DNA of 14,546 nucleotides from Pseudomonadota bacterium. Its GTDB lineage: Bacteria; Desulfobacterota; BSN033; WVXP01; G020346125. A program made the position numbers and the translations under genes. A model generated the notes under the pieces. That model did no database searches and was not told the DNA's origin. It saw nothing but the letters and a program-made list of their open reading frames with translations. The stretch spans positions 1 through 14,546 of the forward strand of contig JAUWDQ010000038.1 of assembly GCA_030608745.1 (NCBI GenBank), read 5' to 3'. The stretch's first letter is position 1. Each line of letters begins with the position of its first letter. Of the stretch, positions 6,553 through 13,999 are shown piece after piece.

Positions 6553-7521
6553 ATGTCCCTTCGAGTTATTCTCAGGGAGAGAAAGAGCAGGGCCCTCAAC
6601 CCTGGGACATTTGGCTGTCTCCAAGGGGCTTTTACCATAAACGTCACCCAGGGGTGTGGACTCTCATGTACTTATTGTTATGCACGGGGGTATGCCACTG
6701 CACCCCCGAGGGGGGATGTTTACCTTTTCATCAATCTCCCCGAGTTGCTTCGCAAGGAACTGGATAGTAATAGACGTAGATGGCTTCCGGGCATGGTTAT
6801 TTTCAACACTGCCACCGACTGTTTCCAACCGCACCCTGATATCCTTGAGGTCACGTACCAGACCATGACCATCCTTTTGGAGAGGGGAATCGGCATCTCT
6901 TTTCTCACCAAGGGATTCATACCTCAGCGGTTTATCGAGCTCTTCAAGGGATATCGGGAGAGTGTCCACGCTCAAATCGGATTAGTCTCGCTTTCGGAGG
7001 GGTATTGGAGGACCTATGAACCCGGTGCTGTATCGCCCCGGGAAAAACTGGAAAATATCGAAAGGCTCCTTGTAGGAGGAATAGACACACAGGTTCGAAT
7101 TGATCCCATCATACCCTTTGTGAGCGATACCCGAGAGGAGGTTGAGGCCCTGTTCAAGGCCCTCGGTCAAAGGGGAATTCGAAATGCTTCAGTCAGCTAC
7201 CTCCACCTCCGTCCGGCCATCCAAAGGCAACTCAGGGCGGAACTCCCGTCCCTCCACTGGAAAGTCCTGGAAAGCTGCTTCGAAAATCAAAGTTGGGTTG
7301 AGGTGGGGTTGTCCACAAAGACAAAGCTCCTCCCAAAAAGGGTGAGGGAGAACGGATATGGAAGGATGAAGACAAGCGCCCAGGCGCACGGCATTTCAGC
7401 GGTTATTTGTAGGTGTAAGAACCCGGATCTAAACGGGGAGATCTGCGTGCCCGCAAGGGTAAGAAAAGCCATCCCGGGCCGGTTTCAAGGGAAACAACAG
7501 CTCATCCTCTTTCCGTGTTGA
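6553..7521 (+). CDS. Radical SAM protein, spore photoproduct lyase-like (SplB/COG1533 type)
   Basis: A 322-residue radical SAM protein. The cluster-binding motif is Cys35-x3-Cys39-x2-Cys42 in QGCGLSCTYCYARG, the form found in the spore photoproduct lyase-like family. A middle region with TATDCFQPHP and SFLTKG and a barrel strand with VRIDPIIPF fit the same group. The C-terminal part adds cysteines at 286, 288, 298 and 322, which could hold an auxiliary cluster or metal. True SPL repairs a UV-induced thymine dimer; most members of this family have no known substrate, so that activity is not claimed. No Shine-Dalgarno sequence precedes the ATG; an in-frame stop at 6529-6531 excludes a much longer form. 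It lies between the B12-type enzyme and uvrA. Confidence 0.82.
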   Translation: MSLRVILRERKSRALNPGTFGCLQGAFTINVTQGCGLSCTYCYARGYATAPPRGDVYLFINLPELLRKELDSNRRRWLPGMVIFNTATDCFQPHPDILEVTYQTMTILLERGIGISFLTKGFIPQRFIELFKGYRESVHAQIGLVSLSEGYWRTYEPGAVSPREKLENIERLLVGGIDTQVRIDPIIPFVSDTREEVEALFKALGQRGIRNASVSYLHLRPAIQRQLRAELPSLHWKVLESCFENQSWVEVGLSTKTKLLPKRVRENGYGRMKTSAQAHGISAVICRCKNPDLNGEICVPARVRKAIPGRFQGKQQLILFPC

Positions 7522-7627
7522 TGATCAGCCCACCTCCTGTTACGTCGACCCTGAGGACCACGTAAATTCCCACCACAACACGTATCGAATTTCCATTTTG
7601 GGAAATGGGTTACTCCCAATGGTGATC

Positions 7628-7646
7628 TGGGAGGTCAATCCTCCCA
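7628..7646 (+). terminator. Possible hairpin ending the upstream operon
   Basis: A perfect 7-bp stem TGGGAGG/CCTCCCA encloses a 5-base loop TCAAT. It lies about 110 bases after the second radical SAM gene and upstream of the uvrA promoter, where a terminator would be expected. No T-run follows, so it is not a standard intrinsic terminator. Confidence 0.3.
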
Positions 7647-7714
7647 TGGGCCATGGTTAAGGTATTATAAACCGATTTGGACTTCAAGAGGAAAAGGGAC
7701 CAAGGGCTTTTTCA

Positions 7715-7723
7715 TGGTATAAT
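7715..7723 (+). promoter_or_regulatory. Extended -10 promoter of uvrA
   Basis: TGG followed by a perfect TATAAT (7718-7723) forms an extended -10 element. The -35 region at the right distance is poor, which extended -10 promoters tolerate. Transcription would start near 7730 and give a leader of about 60 bases to the uvrA ATG. Confidence 0.55.
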
Positions 7724-7789
7724 TATTGATATCCGCCAAGAACGCTATACTGAAGCTCGGTGAGAGATTCAGTGGTATGGAAGGCCGTT

Positions 7790-10528
7790 ATGGAGAAATC
7801 TATCCGGGTCATTGGGGCCCGTTCCCACAATTTAAAGAACATTCACTGTGAGATCCCTCGGGGGAAAATCACGGTAGTAACGGGGGTTTCGGGGTCGGGA
7901 AAGTCCACCCTGGCCTTTGATACCCTCTTCGCCGAGGGACAGAGGAGATATATCGAATCCCTCTCCACCTACGCCAGGCAATTTCTGGAGAAGATGGATC
8001 GTCCCGATGTGGACGCCATTGAGGGTGTTCCACCAGCAATTGCAATCGAGCAGCGGAATACGGTAAAGAACGCCCGATCTACGGTAGGGACGGCCTCGGA
8101 GCTGTACGACTATCTTCGGCTCCTTTTTGCCAAAATAGGCGACACCACCTGTCCCCATTGTCGAGAAACGATCTCTTCCGACACTATCCCCACATCGGTT
8201 CAGCGGATTATCGACCGATTCGAGAATCAGCGGATCCACATCATCTCCCCTCGGGAGATCAATAAAGGGTGTGACCCTGCTGTTGAGGTAAGGCAACTGG
8301 CCAAGGGCGGCTTTTTTAGGATCTTCGAGGAAAACGGGGTGAGGGATATTACCTCATTATCCCTCGATGAATTGAAGGCCGAGGGATCTATTCGTCTTCT
8401 GATTGATCGTGTTGCGGTCAAAAAGGGAGATGAAGGACGGTTGGCCGAGGCGTTGCAAAACGCCTTTGTCCAGGGAAATGGAGTGGCTGAGGTGGTTGGG
8501 GAACAGGGGTTAGTAGTCAGATTCAACCAGGCATTCGTTTGCAACCGGTGCAATAGGAAATTTCCCAAGCCGGAGCCACTGCTCTTTTCCTTCAATAATC
8601 CATTGGGGGCATGCCCTGCCTGTCAGGGGTTCGGCAGGGTCATCGGTGTTGATTTGGAAAAGGTTATCCCCGATAAGGGTAAGTCCCTCAAGGAGAGACC
8701 CATTGCCCCGTGGAACTCACCAGCCTATTGTGAAGGCTACGATTATCTTTGGGAAAGGTGTCGGAAAAACCGCGTACCGATGGGAAAGCCTTTCAGCCAG
8801 TTGTCCCGAAAGCAACAGGATATGGTTATATCTGTAATCGATGATTTCTTTCAGTGGATGGAGACCAAACGGTACAAGGTCCATGTGAGAGTTTTTCTCA
8901 GCAAATACCGGGCCTACACGACGTGTGAGCAATGCCACGGCACCCGCTTGAGGGAGGAAGCCCTGAATGTCCGTATTTCCGATAAGAACATTGCAGAACT
9001 CTGCAACATGAGCATTGAAGATCTTCACGACTTCTTCACGATGCTGAAGCTGGATCCGTTGAAGGAGGAGGTCGCGGGGAGAATCCTCAAGGAGATTCGG
9101 AATCGGGTCCGATACCTCTACCATGTAGGATTGGGTTACATCACCCTTCACCGGCAGACCCGGACCTTAAGCAGCGGGGAGTTCCAAAGGATTAGCCTCG
9201 CCAGGGCCCTCGGGAGCGCCCTTACGGATACACTCTATGTACTGGACGAACCGAGCATAGGGCTTCATGCCCGGGACAACTGGAGGCTCTTGGAGGTCCT
9301 CAAGAGCCTGCGGGATGGGGGCAATACCATCGTCGTCGTGGAACACGACTCGGATATCATCCGGGAATCCGATGAGATCCTCGACTTGGGCCCTGGAGCC
9401 GGGAGAAATGGCGGAGCCCTGATGTTTCAGGGAAATTACCGGAAACTCTTAAGGCAGGAGAAGTCGAAAACCGCCCAGTATTTGAGGCGGAGGGAAAGCC
9501 TCTCAAATAAACCGCCCGTACGGAAGCCCACGGAATTTATCCGTATCCGCAACGCCAGGGAGAATAATTTGAAAAATATGGATGTTACGATTCCTCTAAG
9601 GGTAATGGTCTGTATAACGGGGGTCTCGGGTGCGGGGAAGACAACCCTGGTCAATAACATCCTTTACGCGGGAGTCAAAGGCCTCAATGACGGCAGGTAC
9701 GAAAAGGGTGCCTTCGACGCCATTGAAGGGCTCAACCAGGTTAAGGATATCATCATGGTCGACCAATCGCCGATTGGCAAGAGCCTCAGATCCAACTCCG
9801 CAACCTACATCGGAGCCTTTGGGGAGATCCGAAACCTCTTTGCCAATACCAGGGCGGCCAGAAGGGCAGGCTTAAGAGCGGGGCATTTTTCCTTCAACGT
9901 TCCGGGGGGGAGGTGTGAAAGCTGTAAAGGGGCGGGAATGGTCATCCTGGACATGCAATTCTTGGAGGACGTCGCGGTAACATGTGAGCAGTGCCAAGGG
10001 AAACGTTTCCACCCAGACATCCTCAAAATCCACTATCGGGATAAAACCATTCATGACGTCCTTAATATGACCGTCGATGAGGCCCTTGAATCCTTCCGCG
10101 ATAATGAGAAGATTGCCTCGAAGCTCCGGGTCTTTGCGGACGTGGGACTAGGGTACCTGACCCTTGGGCAACCTACCAGCACCCTCAGCGGGGGCGAGGC
10201 ACAGAGGCTGAAGTTGGCCCATTATATCGCCAAGGCCGAGAAATCCCAGAACCTGTTTATCTTCGACGAACCCACAACCGGGCTCCATCTCGCGGATATC
10301 GACTCGTTGCTCAAAACCTTCAACAGGCTGTTGGACCAGGGTCACTCCCTGGTCATAATCGAACACAACTTAGATTTGATCTTCCATGCGGACTATATTA
10401 TTGACCTTGGCCCGGAAGGGGGAGACAACGGAGGAAGGGTTGTGGCCTCTGGAGGGATAGACGAGGTGATGGCCTGCGAGCAGTCACATACGGGTCAATT
10501 CCTCCGGCGGAAATTTTTGTCCTCATGA
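7790..10528 (+). CDS. uvrA: UvrABC excinuclease subunit A
   Basis: A 912-residue UvrA, the ATPase that finds bulky DNA lesions and loads UvrB in nucleotide excision repair. It has two ABC modules. Module one: Walker A GVSGSGKST (32-40), zinc site CNRC (251-254) with CPAC (275-278), signature LSSGEFQRI (from 460) and LYVLDEPSIGLH. Module two: GVSGAGKTT (611-619), zinc site CESC (709-712) with CEQC (732-735), signature LSGGEAQRL (from 799) and DEPTTGLH. Extra cysteine pairs are at 121/124 and 379/382. The first signature departs from the usual LSGGEAQRI, and the second Walker A has Ala and Thr for Ser, so it may be a divergent lineage or a paralog. The ATG at 7790, five bases after GGAAGG, matches the family N-terminus better than the GTG at 7760. 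Confidence 0.95.
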   Translation: MEKSIRVIGARSHNLKNIHCEIPRGKITVVTGVSGSGKSTLAFDTLFAEGQRRYIESLSTYARQFLEKMDRPDVDAIEGVPPAIAIEQRNTVKNARSTVGTASELYDYLRLLFAKIGDTTCPHCRETISSDTIPTSVQRIIDRFENQRIHIISPREINKGCDPAVEVRQLAKGGFFRIFEENGVRDITSLSLDELKAEGSIRLLIDRVAVKKGDEGRLAEALQNAFVQGNGVAEVVGEQGLVVRFNQAFVCNRCNRKFPKPEPLLFSFNNPLGACPACQGFGRVIGVDLEKVIPDKGKSLKERPIAPWNSPAYCEGYDYLWERCRKNRVPMGKPFSQLSRKQQDMVISVIDDFFQWMETKRYKVHVRVFLSKYRAYTTCEQCHGTRLREEALNVRISDKNIAELCNMSIEDLHDFFTMLKLDPLKEEVAGRILKEIRNRVRYLYHVGLGYITLHRQTRTLSSGEFQRISLARALGSALTDTLYVLDEPSIGLHARDNWRLLEVLKSLRDGGNTIVVVEHDSDIIRESDEILDLGPGAGRNGGALMFQGNYRKLLRQEKSKTAQYLRRRESLSNKPPVRKPTEFIRIRNARENNLKNMDVTIPLRVMVCITGVSGAGKTTLVNNILYAGVKGLNDGRYEKGAFDAIEGLNQVKDIIMVDQSPIGKSLRSNSATYIGAFGEIRNLFANTRAARRAGLRAGHFSFNVPGGRCESCKGAGMVILDMQFLEDVAVTCEQCQGKRFHPDILKIHYRDKTIHDVLNMTVDEALESFRDNEKIASKLRVFADVGLGYLTLGQPTSTLSGGEAQRLKLAHYIAKAEKSQNLFIFDEPTTGLHLADIDSLLKTFNRLLDQGHSLVIIEHNLDLIFHADYIIDLGPEGGDNGGRVVASGGIDEVMACEQSHTGQFLRRKFLSS

Positions 10529-10547
10529 AGTGAGCTTTTTGTCCTCA
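10514..10547. repeat. 12-bp direct repeat across convergent gene ends
   Basis: TTTTTGTCCTCA occurs at 10514-10525 and again at 10536-10547, a period of 22 bases. The first copy encodes the last residues of UvrA and runs into its stop. The second ends in the complement of the dehydrogenase stop codon. Only 16 bases separate the two genes, and no hairpin terminator is apparent. Confidence 0.8.
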
Positions 10548-11399
10548 GTAGTCGTACCACCCACCCCTCGTTTTCCTTCCCAAGCGGCCGGCCCTGATGA
10601 GGGTCTTGAGCAAACTAGGTGAGGACCATTTCAATTCCTTGGTGAGCTCCCTGTGGAGATACTCCATTACATGGTAACCGATATCGTTGCCGGTTAAGTC
10701 CATCAGTTCAAAGGGGCCCATGGGGTAGTTTAATCCCAACTTGACCGCTTTATCGACATCTTCGACCGTGGCAATGCCCTCCTCCACGATTTTAATGGCC
10801 TCGATGAAGTGGGGAATCATAATACGATTAACCACAAAACCCGGGGAATCCTTTTTGACCTCAATAGGCTCTTTTCCCATCTTCTTCGCCAAATCGATAA
10901 CGGTCTTAATGGTCTCATCGGAGCTATAGTGGCCTCGAATAACCTCCACGAGCCTCATGAGCTGGGCGGGATTGAAGAAATGCATTCCGGCAACCTTGTC
11001 CGGGCGTTTGGTAGCCGAGGCTATTTCGGTGATGGAGATGGAAGAGGTATTGGTACAGATGATGACCTCAGGGGCAACGAGGGCGTCAAGTTTCTCAAAG
11101 ACGTCTTGTTTAATCTTTAAATCCTCGAGGACAGCCTCGATAATGAAGTCGGCATCCTTCAATTCCTCGATCTGAGTCGTCCCCTTGATCCTGCCCAACA
11201 CCTCCCTCTTCTGCCCCTCGGTAACCTTCCCTCTCTCGATGCCTTTGGTGAGAAACTTGTCAATGGAGTCCAGCCCTTTTTGCACGAACTCATCCGCGAC
11301 ATCCTGCATAAGCACATTACATCCAATTTGAGCCGCCACCTGGACAATCCCGCTGCCCATAGTCCCCGCACCTACTACGCCGATTTTCCGAATAGTCAT
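10545..11399 (-). CDS. hbd: 3-hydroxybutyryl-CoA (3-hydroxyacyl-CoA) dehydrogenase
   Basis: A 284-residue soluble NAD(P)-dependent dehydrogenase interconverting 3-hydroxyacyl-CoA and 3-oxoacyl-CoA, most likely at C4 chain length, in butyrate or beta-oxidation metabolism. The Rossmann motif is GAGTMG (10-15), and Asp33 at the end of the second strand favours NAD. Catalytic-type residues are Ser119 (NTSSIS), His140 (HFFNP), Glu152 and Asn191. The C-terminal domain has the family's NYPMGPFELMDLTG stretch. The length is normal for the stand-alone short enzyme. GGAGG (complement of 11407-11411) lies seven bases before the ATG. It converges on uvrA and diverges from the acyl-CoA mutase genes, which suggests a shared acyl-CoA theme. 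The exact substrate is inferred; phenylacetate-pathway PaaH is an alternative. Confidence 0.92.
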   Translation of the reverse strand: MTIRKIGVVGAGTMGSGIVQVAAQIGCNVLMQDVADEFVQKGLDSIDKFLTKGIERGKVTEGQKREVLGRIKGTTQIEELKDADFIIEAVLEDLKIKQDVFEKLDALVAPEVIICTNTSSISITEIASATKRPDKVAGMHFFNPAQLMRLVEVIRGHYSSDETIKTVIDLAKKMGKEPIEVKKDSPGFVVNRIMIPHFIEAIKIVEEGIATVEDVDKAVKLGLNYPMGPFELMDLTGNDIGYHVMEYLHRELTKELKWSSPSLLKTLIRAGRLGRKTRGGWYDY

Positions 11400-11545
11400 G
11401 GGAAATCCTCCGTTAAGTGTATCCGTTTCTTACAATCCCCCCTATCATAACGAACCTGGCATGTCAACAGTATCGGTACTGGAATTTCTGATGTTCTGGG
11501 GAATCCCGTTGTCCCTGAGCGTAAGCTTTTGGGGAATTAGAATGA

Positions 11546-11577
11546 TGGATTGTTGGAATAGTGGAATAATGGGCATC
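11546..11577. repeat. Degenerate 8-bp tandem repeat
   Basis: Four consecutive octamers begin with TGG: TGGATTGT, TGGAATAG, TGGAATAA and TGGGCATC. The middle two differ by one base. The stretch is noncoding, and its role, if any, is unknown. Confidence 0.45.
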
Positions 11578-11738
11578 AAAATCGGAAGCAACAGATTTTT
11601 TGTTTTTCTTCTTACCCCACCATTCGAGTCTTCCAGTTGGGACGTTCCAGCTGGGTCAAAGCCCCTGAGTTCCTATATAATCAACAAGTTACAAAAATAC
11701 TTCCTATAGAAGGGAGGGAACTTCAGACCAAAATCTCC

Positions 11739-11768
11739 TTGACAGTCGGGTTGTCCTATTCGTATAGT
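11739..11768 (+). promoter_or_regulatory. Strong sigma70-type promoter of the mutase genes
   Basis: A perfect TTGACA (11739-11744) is separated by 18 bases from TATAGT (11763-11768), five of six matches to the -10 consensus. Transcription would start near 11775, leaving a leader of about 105 bases. It is the best promoter in the window and sits correctly for the B12-binding subunit gene. Confidence 0.75.
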
Positions 11769-11807
11769 GGAGGCGGTTTTTTGTATAGAGATTGGTAAAA
11801 GAGCACA

Positions 11808-11838
11808 TCCTGAGGGGAAAGGAGATCGTCCTGAGGGG
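11808..11838. repeat. Paired 10-bp direct repeat in the mutase leader
   Basis: TCCTGAGGGG occurs at 11808-11817 and 11829-11838. The start-to-start distance is 21 bases, two turns of the helix, which would put both copies on the same face of the DNA. They lie about 33 and 54 bases after the predicted transcription start. A regulator site is possible; an RNA-level role is another. Confidence 0.6.
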
Positions 11839-11879
11839 GTTCGAGAAGGGGACCGTCTGAGCGATGGGAGGGGGTTTTG

Positions 11880-12275
11880 GTGAAAGGAAAGAGGATAAGG
11901 GTACTGGTAGCCAAACCCGGGCTCGATGGACACGACAAGGGAGCTAAAGTGGTTGCCCAGGCACTGAGGGACGCCGGAATGGAAGTAGTCTATACGGGCT
12001 TGCACCAAACCATAGATCAAATCGTCAATGCTGCCATCCAAGAGGATGCGGATGTCATTGGTCTATCCATTCTCTCCGGGGCCCACGTCCCCCTCTGTGA
12101 GAAATTGATGCGGAGACTGGGGGAAGAAAATCTATCCCATATCATGGTCGTCGTCGGAGGGGTTATCCCGGAAAGGGATGTCCAAAAATTGAGAGACATG
12201 GGAATAGAGGGGGTATTTCCCGGAGGCACAAACTTTGAGGAATTTATCCGATTTATTCGTGAGAACGTGAAGTAG
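11880..12275 (+). CDS. Acyl-CoA mutase B12-binding (small) subunit
   Basis: A 131-residue cobalamin-binding domain that works as a separate subunit of a methylmalonyl-CoA-type mutase. The axial-ligand motif DxHxxG is Asp16-Gly-His18-x-x-Gly21 in KPGLDGHDKGAK. The later LSILSGAH and GGVIPERD segments shape the pocket for the nucleotide tail. The order of strands and the length match stand-alone mutase C-terminal subunits. The start is taken as GTG at 11880, eight bases after GGAGG (11867-11871); a TTG at 11877 would add one residue. The catalytic subunit gene follows after 41 bases. The pair splits what is one chain in many bacteria and in humans. Confidence 0.93.
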   Translation: MKGKRIRVLVAKPGLDGHDKGAKVVAQALRDAGMEVVYTGLHQTIDQIVNAAIQEDADVIGLSILSGAHVPLCEKLMRRLGEENLSHIMVVVGGVIPERDVQKLRDMGIEGVFPGGTNFEEFIRFIRENVK

Positions 12276-12316
12276 AATTACCTTCAGCAGGTGGTGATGG
12301 AGGGAGGATCGTTACC

Positions 12317-13942
12317 ATGGGCGGAGCTACCTATGTCAAGAATGAGAGGGGGGAAATAGAGAAAGTCATCCTCCAGTCAGGGGTGAAGGTTAAGCCGGTG
12401 TACGGGCCGGAGGACCTTGCGGACCTCGACTATGAAAGGGATTTGGGCAATCCCGGGGAGTATCCATTCACCAGGGGTATTCATCCAGGTATGTACAGGA
12501 TGCGTCCTTGGACCATGCGCCAGTATGCCGGCTTTGGCACCCCCTATGAGACTAATGAGCGGTTCAAATTGCTCATCGCTCATGGTCAGACGGGGTTAAA
12601 CGTAGCCTTCGACCTGCCCACCCAATTGGGCTTGGATTCCAATGATCCCCTTGCCGAAGGAGAGGTGGGTCGCGTCGGCATGGCCGTGGATACCCTGCGG
12701 GATTTCGAGATTGCCTTTGCCGATATACCCCTCGATAAAATCGGTACCGGATTGACCATTAACGCCGTTGCCAGCATCATCCTCGCCATGTTCCAGGCCA
12801 CGGCGGAAAAGTATGGGTTTGCCTTGGACAAGGTTAGCGCTACCCCTCAGAATGATATCCTGAAGGAGATGGTTAGCAGGGGAAACTGGATCTTTCCCGT
12901 GGGACCATCCATTCGCCTCATCGGCGATACTATCGAATACTCCGCAAAGGTTATGCCCAGGACAAACCCTGTGAGCGTTTGTGGATACCACATACGGGAA
13001 TCTGGATGCACCCCGGCTCAAGAGATCGCCTATGCCTTCGAGATCGCCATGACCTATATCGACCACGTGCTCCAAAGGGGGATGGACATCGACGATTTTG
13101 CCCCCAGGATTTCCTTCAACCTCGATATTTTCGGAAATATCTTCGAACAGGTAGGAAAGTTCAGGGCTGCAAGGAGGCTCTGGGCTAAGTTGCTGAAGGA
13201 GCGATACAAGGCCAAAAATCCACGGTCCATGTGGCTGCGAGGGCTCTTTGGGGGAGGAGGCGGAGGACTGACCAAACAACAGCCATTGAACAACATCGTC
13301 AGGGGGGCTTACTATGCCCTCATCTCGGCCCTCAGCGGAACCCAAACCATGGCCCTCTGTTCCTATGACGAGGCTTACACGATTCCAACACCTCAGGCTG
13401 CCATCATTTCCCTCCGAACCATGCAAATCCTGTTGGAGGAGATGGGCCTGAGGGATACGGTAGATCCCCTGGGAGGATCTTATTATGTTGAATCCCTTAC
13501 CAACCAGATGGAGGAGAGGATAACCGAGGAGATGGAGAAGGTTGAAAAGATGGGTGGGATGGCCCACGCTGTGGAGATGGGATATATCCAGAGGGAAGTG
13601 GCCAAGCAGGCCTACCTCTATGAAAAGGCTCTCCAAGAGGGAGAGGTCCATAAGGTAGGGGTGAATATCTATAGCGAAGGAGAGGATGAAGAAGAGGTTC
13701 AGCTGCATGAATATAAGCCTGCAGCAGCAGAGGCGCAGATAAGCTCCCTAAATGAGGTCCGCAGAACAAGGGACAAGAGAAAAGTTGTCAGTACCCTTAG
13801 GGATCTGGAAAAGGCTGCCAGAAAAGGGGAGAATCTCATGCCCTATCTCCTTCAATCGGTCAGGGCATATGCCACCATGGGGGAAATGACCCGGGTATTC
13901 AAGGAGGTGTATGGAGAGTTCAAGGAACCAAGCATTTTTTAG
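12317..13942 (+). CDS. Methylmalonyl-CoA mutase-type catalytic (large) subunit
   Basis: A 541-residue TIM-barrel subunit that uses adenosylcobalamin, supplied by the small subunit upstream, to rearrange an acyl-CoA carbon skeleton. It begins with the conserved YPFTRGIHPGMY and RPWTMRQYAGFGT blocks. Tyr70 and Arg200 (PSIRL) occupy the positions that in methylmalonyl-CoA mutase contact the substrate carboxylate; isobutyryl-CoA mutase has Phe and Gln there. Gln178 and His225 (CGYHIRESG) are also in place. The TPQND stretch (176-180) replaces the more usual TIQND. This supports methylmalonyl-CoA or a similar dicarboxylic acyl-CoA as substrate, though the alignment is by eye. GGAGG lies nine bases before the ATG. 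No mutase chaperone or epimerase gene is visible. Confidence 0.92.
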   Translation: MGGATYVKNERGEIEKVILQSGVKVKPVYGPEDLADLDYERDLGNPGEYPFTRGIHPGMYRMRPWTMRQYAGFGTPYETNERFKLLIAHGQTGLNVAFDLPTQLGLDSNDPLAEGEVGRVGMAVDTLRDFEIAFADIPLDKIGTGLTINAVASIILAMFQATAEKYGFALDKVSATPQNDILKEMVSRGNWIFPVGPSIRLIGDTIEYSAKVMPRTNPVSVCGYHIRESGCTPAQEIAYAFEIAMTYIDHVLQRGMDIDDFAPRISFNLDIFGNIFEQVGKFRAARRLWAKLLKERYKAKNPRSMWLRGLFGGGGGGLTKQQPLNNIVRGAYYALISALSGTQTMALCSYDEAYTIPTPQAAIISLRTMQILLEEMGLRDTVDPLGGSYYVESLTNQMEERITEEMEKVEKMGGMAHAVEMGYIQREVAKQAYLYEKALQEGEVHKVGVNIYSEGEDEEEVQLHEYKPAAAEAQISSLNEVRRTRDKRKVVSTLRDLEKAARKGENLMPYLLQSVRAYATMGEMTRVFKEVYGEFKEPSIF

Positions 13943-13999
13943 CGCGCACGGGTATGGGATACCCCCGGAACACGGTGAAGCGGCGGAAGGAGGTAAGAG
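13943..13999. other. Short spacer with a small hairpin
   Basis: The 57-base gap after the large subunit contains a 5-bp stem GGGTA/TACCC (13950-13954 with 13960-13964) and no T-run, followed by a strong AAGGAGGT (13987-13994) for the next gene. The three genes probably form one operon. Confidence 0.5.

Larger units (their letters stand above)
7522..7789. other. Intergenic region upstream of uvrA
   Basis: No gene is seen in these 268 bases. It contains inverted repeats (589-594 with 601-606 of the 7000s, and a longer one at 7628-7646) and an extended -10 promoter at 7715-7723. A sequence resembling the E. coli or Bacillus LexA box was looked for and not found. Confidence 0.5.
11400..11879. 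other. 480-base intergenic region between hbd and the mutase genes
   Basis: No gene is supported here. An open frame at 11398-11709 has no family resemblance, and its composition looks like spacer. The region holds a degenerate 8-bp repeat (11546-11577), an imperfect direct repeat of TTCCAGTTGGG/TTCCAGCTGGG around 11630-11655, an isolated TATAAT (11676-11681) without a -35 box, and the strong mutase promoter with its leader. No clear promoter for the leftward hbd gene was found, and no cobalamin riboswitch signature is apparent. Confidence 0.6.

Noticed and set aside
7540..7565. Inverted repeat TTACGT/ACGTAA after the second radical SAM gene
   Set aside because: A 6-bp stem with a 14-base loop and no T-run is too weak to call a terminator.
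7726..7751. Second uvrA promoter TTGATA...TATACT
   Set aside because: The spacer is 14 bases, too short; the extended -10 at 7715-7723 is the better candidate.
11444..11467. Leftward TTGACA and TATGAT upstream of hbd
   Set aside because: The two hexamers are only 12 bases apart, too close for a working sigma70 promoter, so no hbd promoter was called here.
11398..11709. 103-codon + strand frame in the hbd-mutase spacer
   Set aside because: It starts over the hbd start codon, has no ribosome-binding site or family motif, and runs through repeat-like spacer DNA.
11770..11879. Cobalamin riboswitch in the leader of the B12-dependent mutase
   Set aside because: The leader is only about 105 bases and no B12-box-like GCCACTG sequence was seen.
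12596..13708. 370-codon - strand frame opposite the mutase large subunit
   Set aside because: It is a long antisense shadow; the + strand product is unmistakable and the - strand translation has no known motif.
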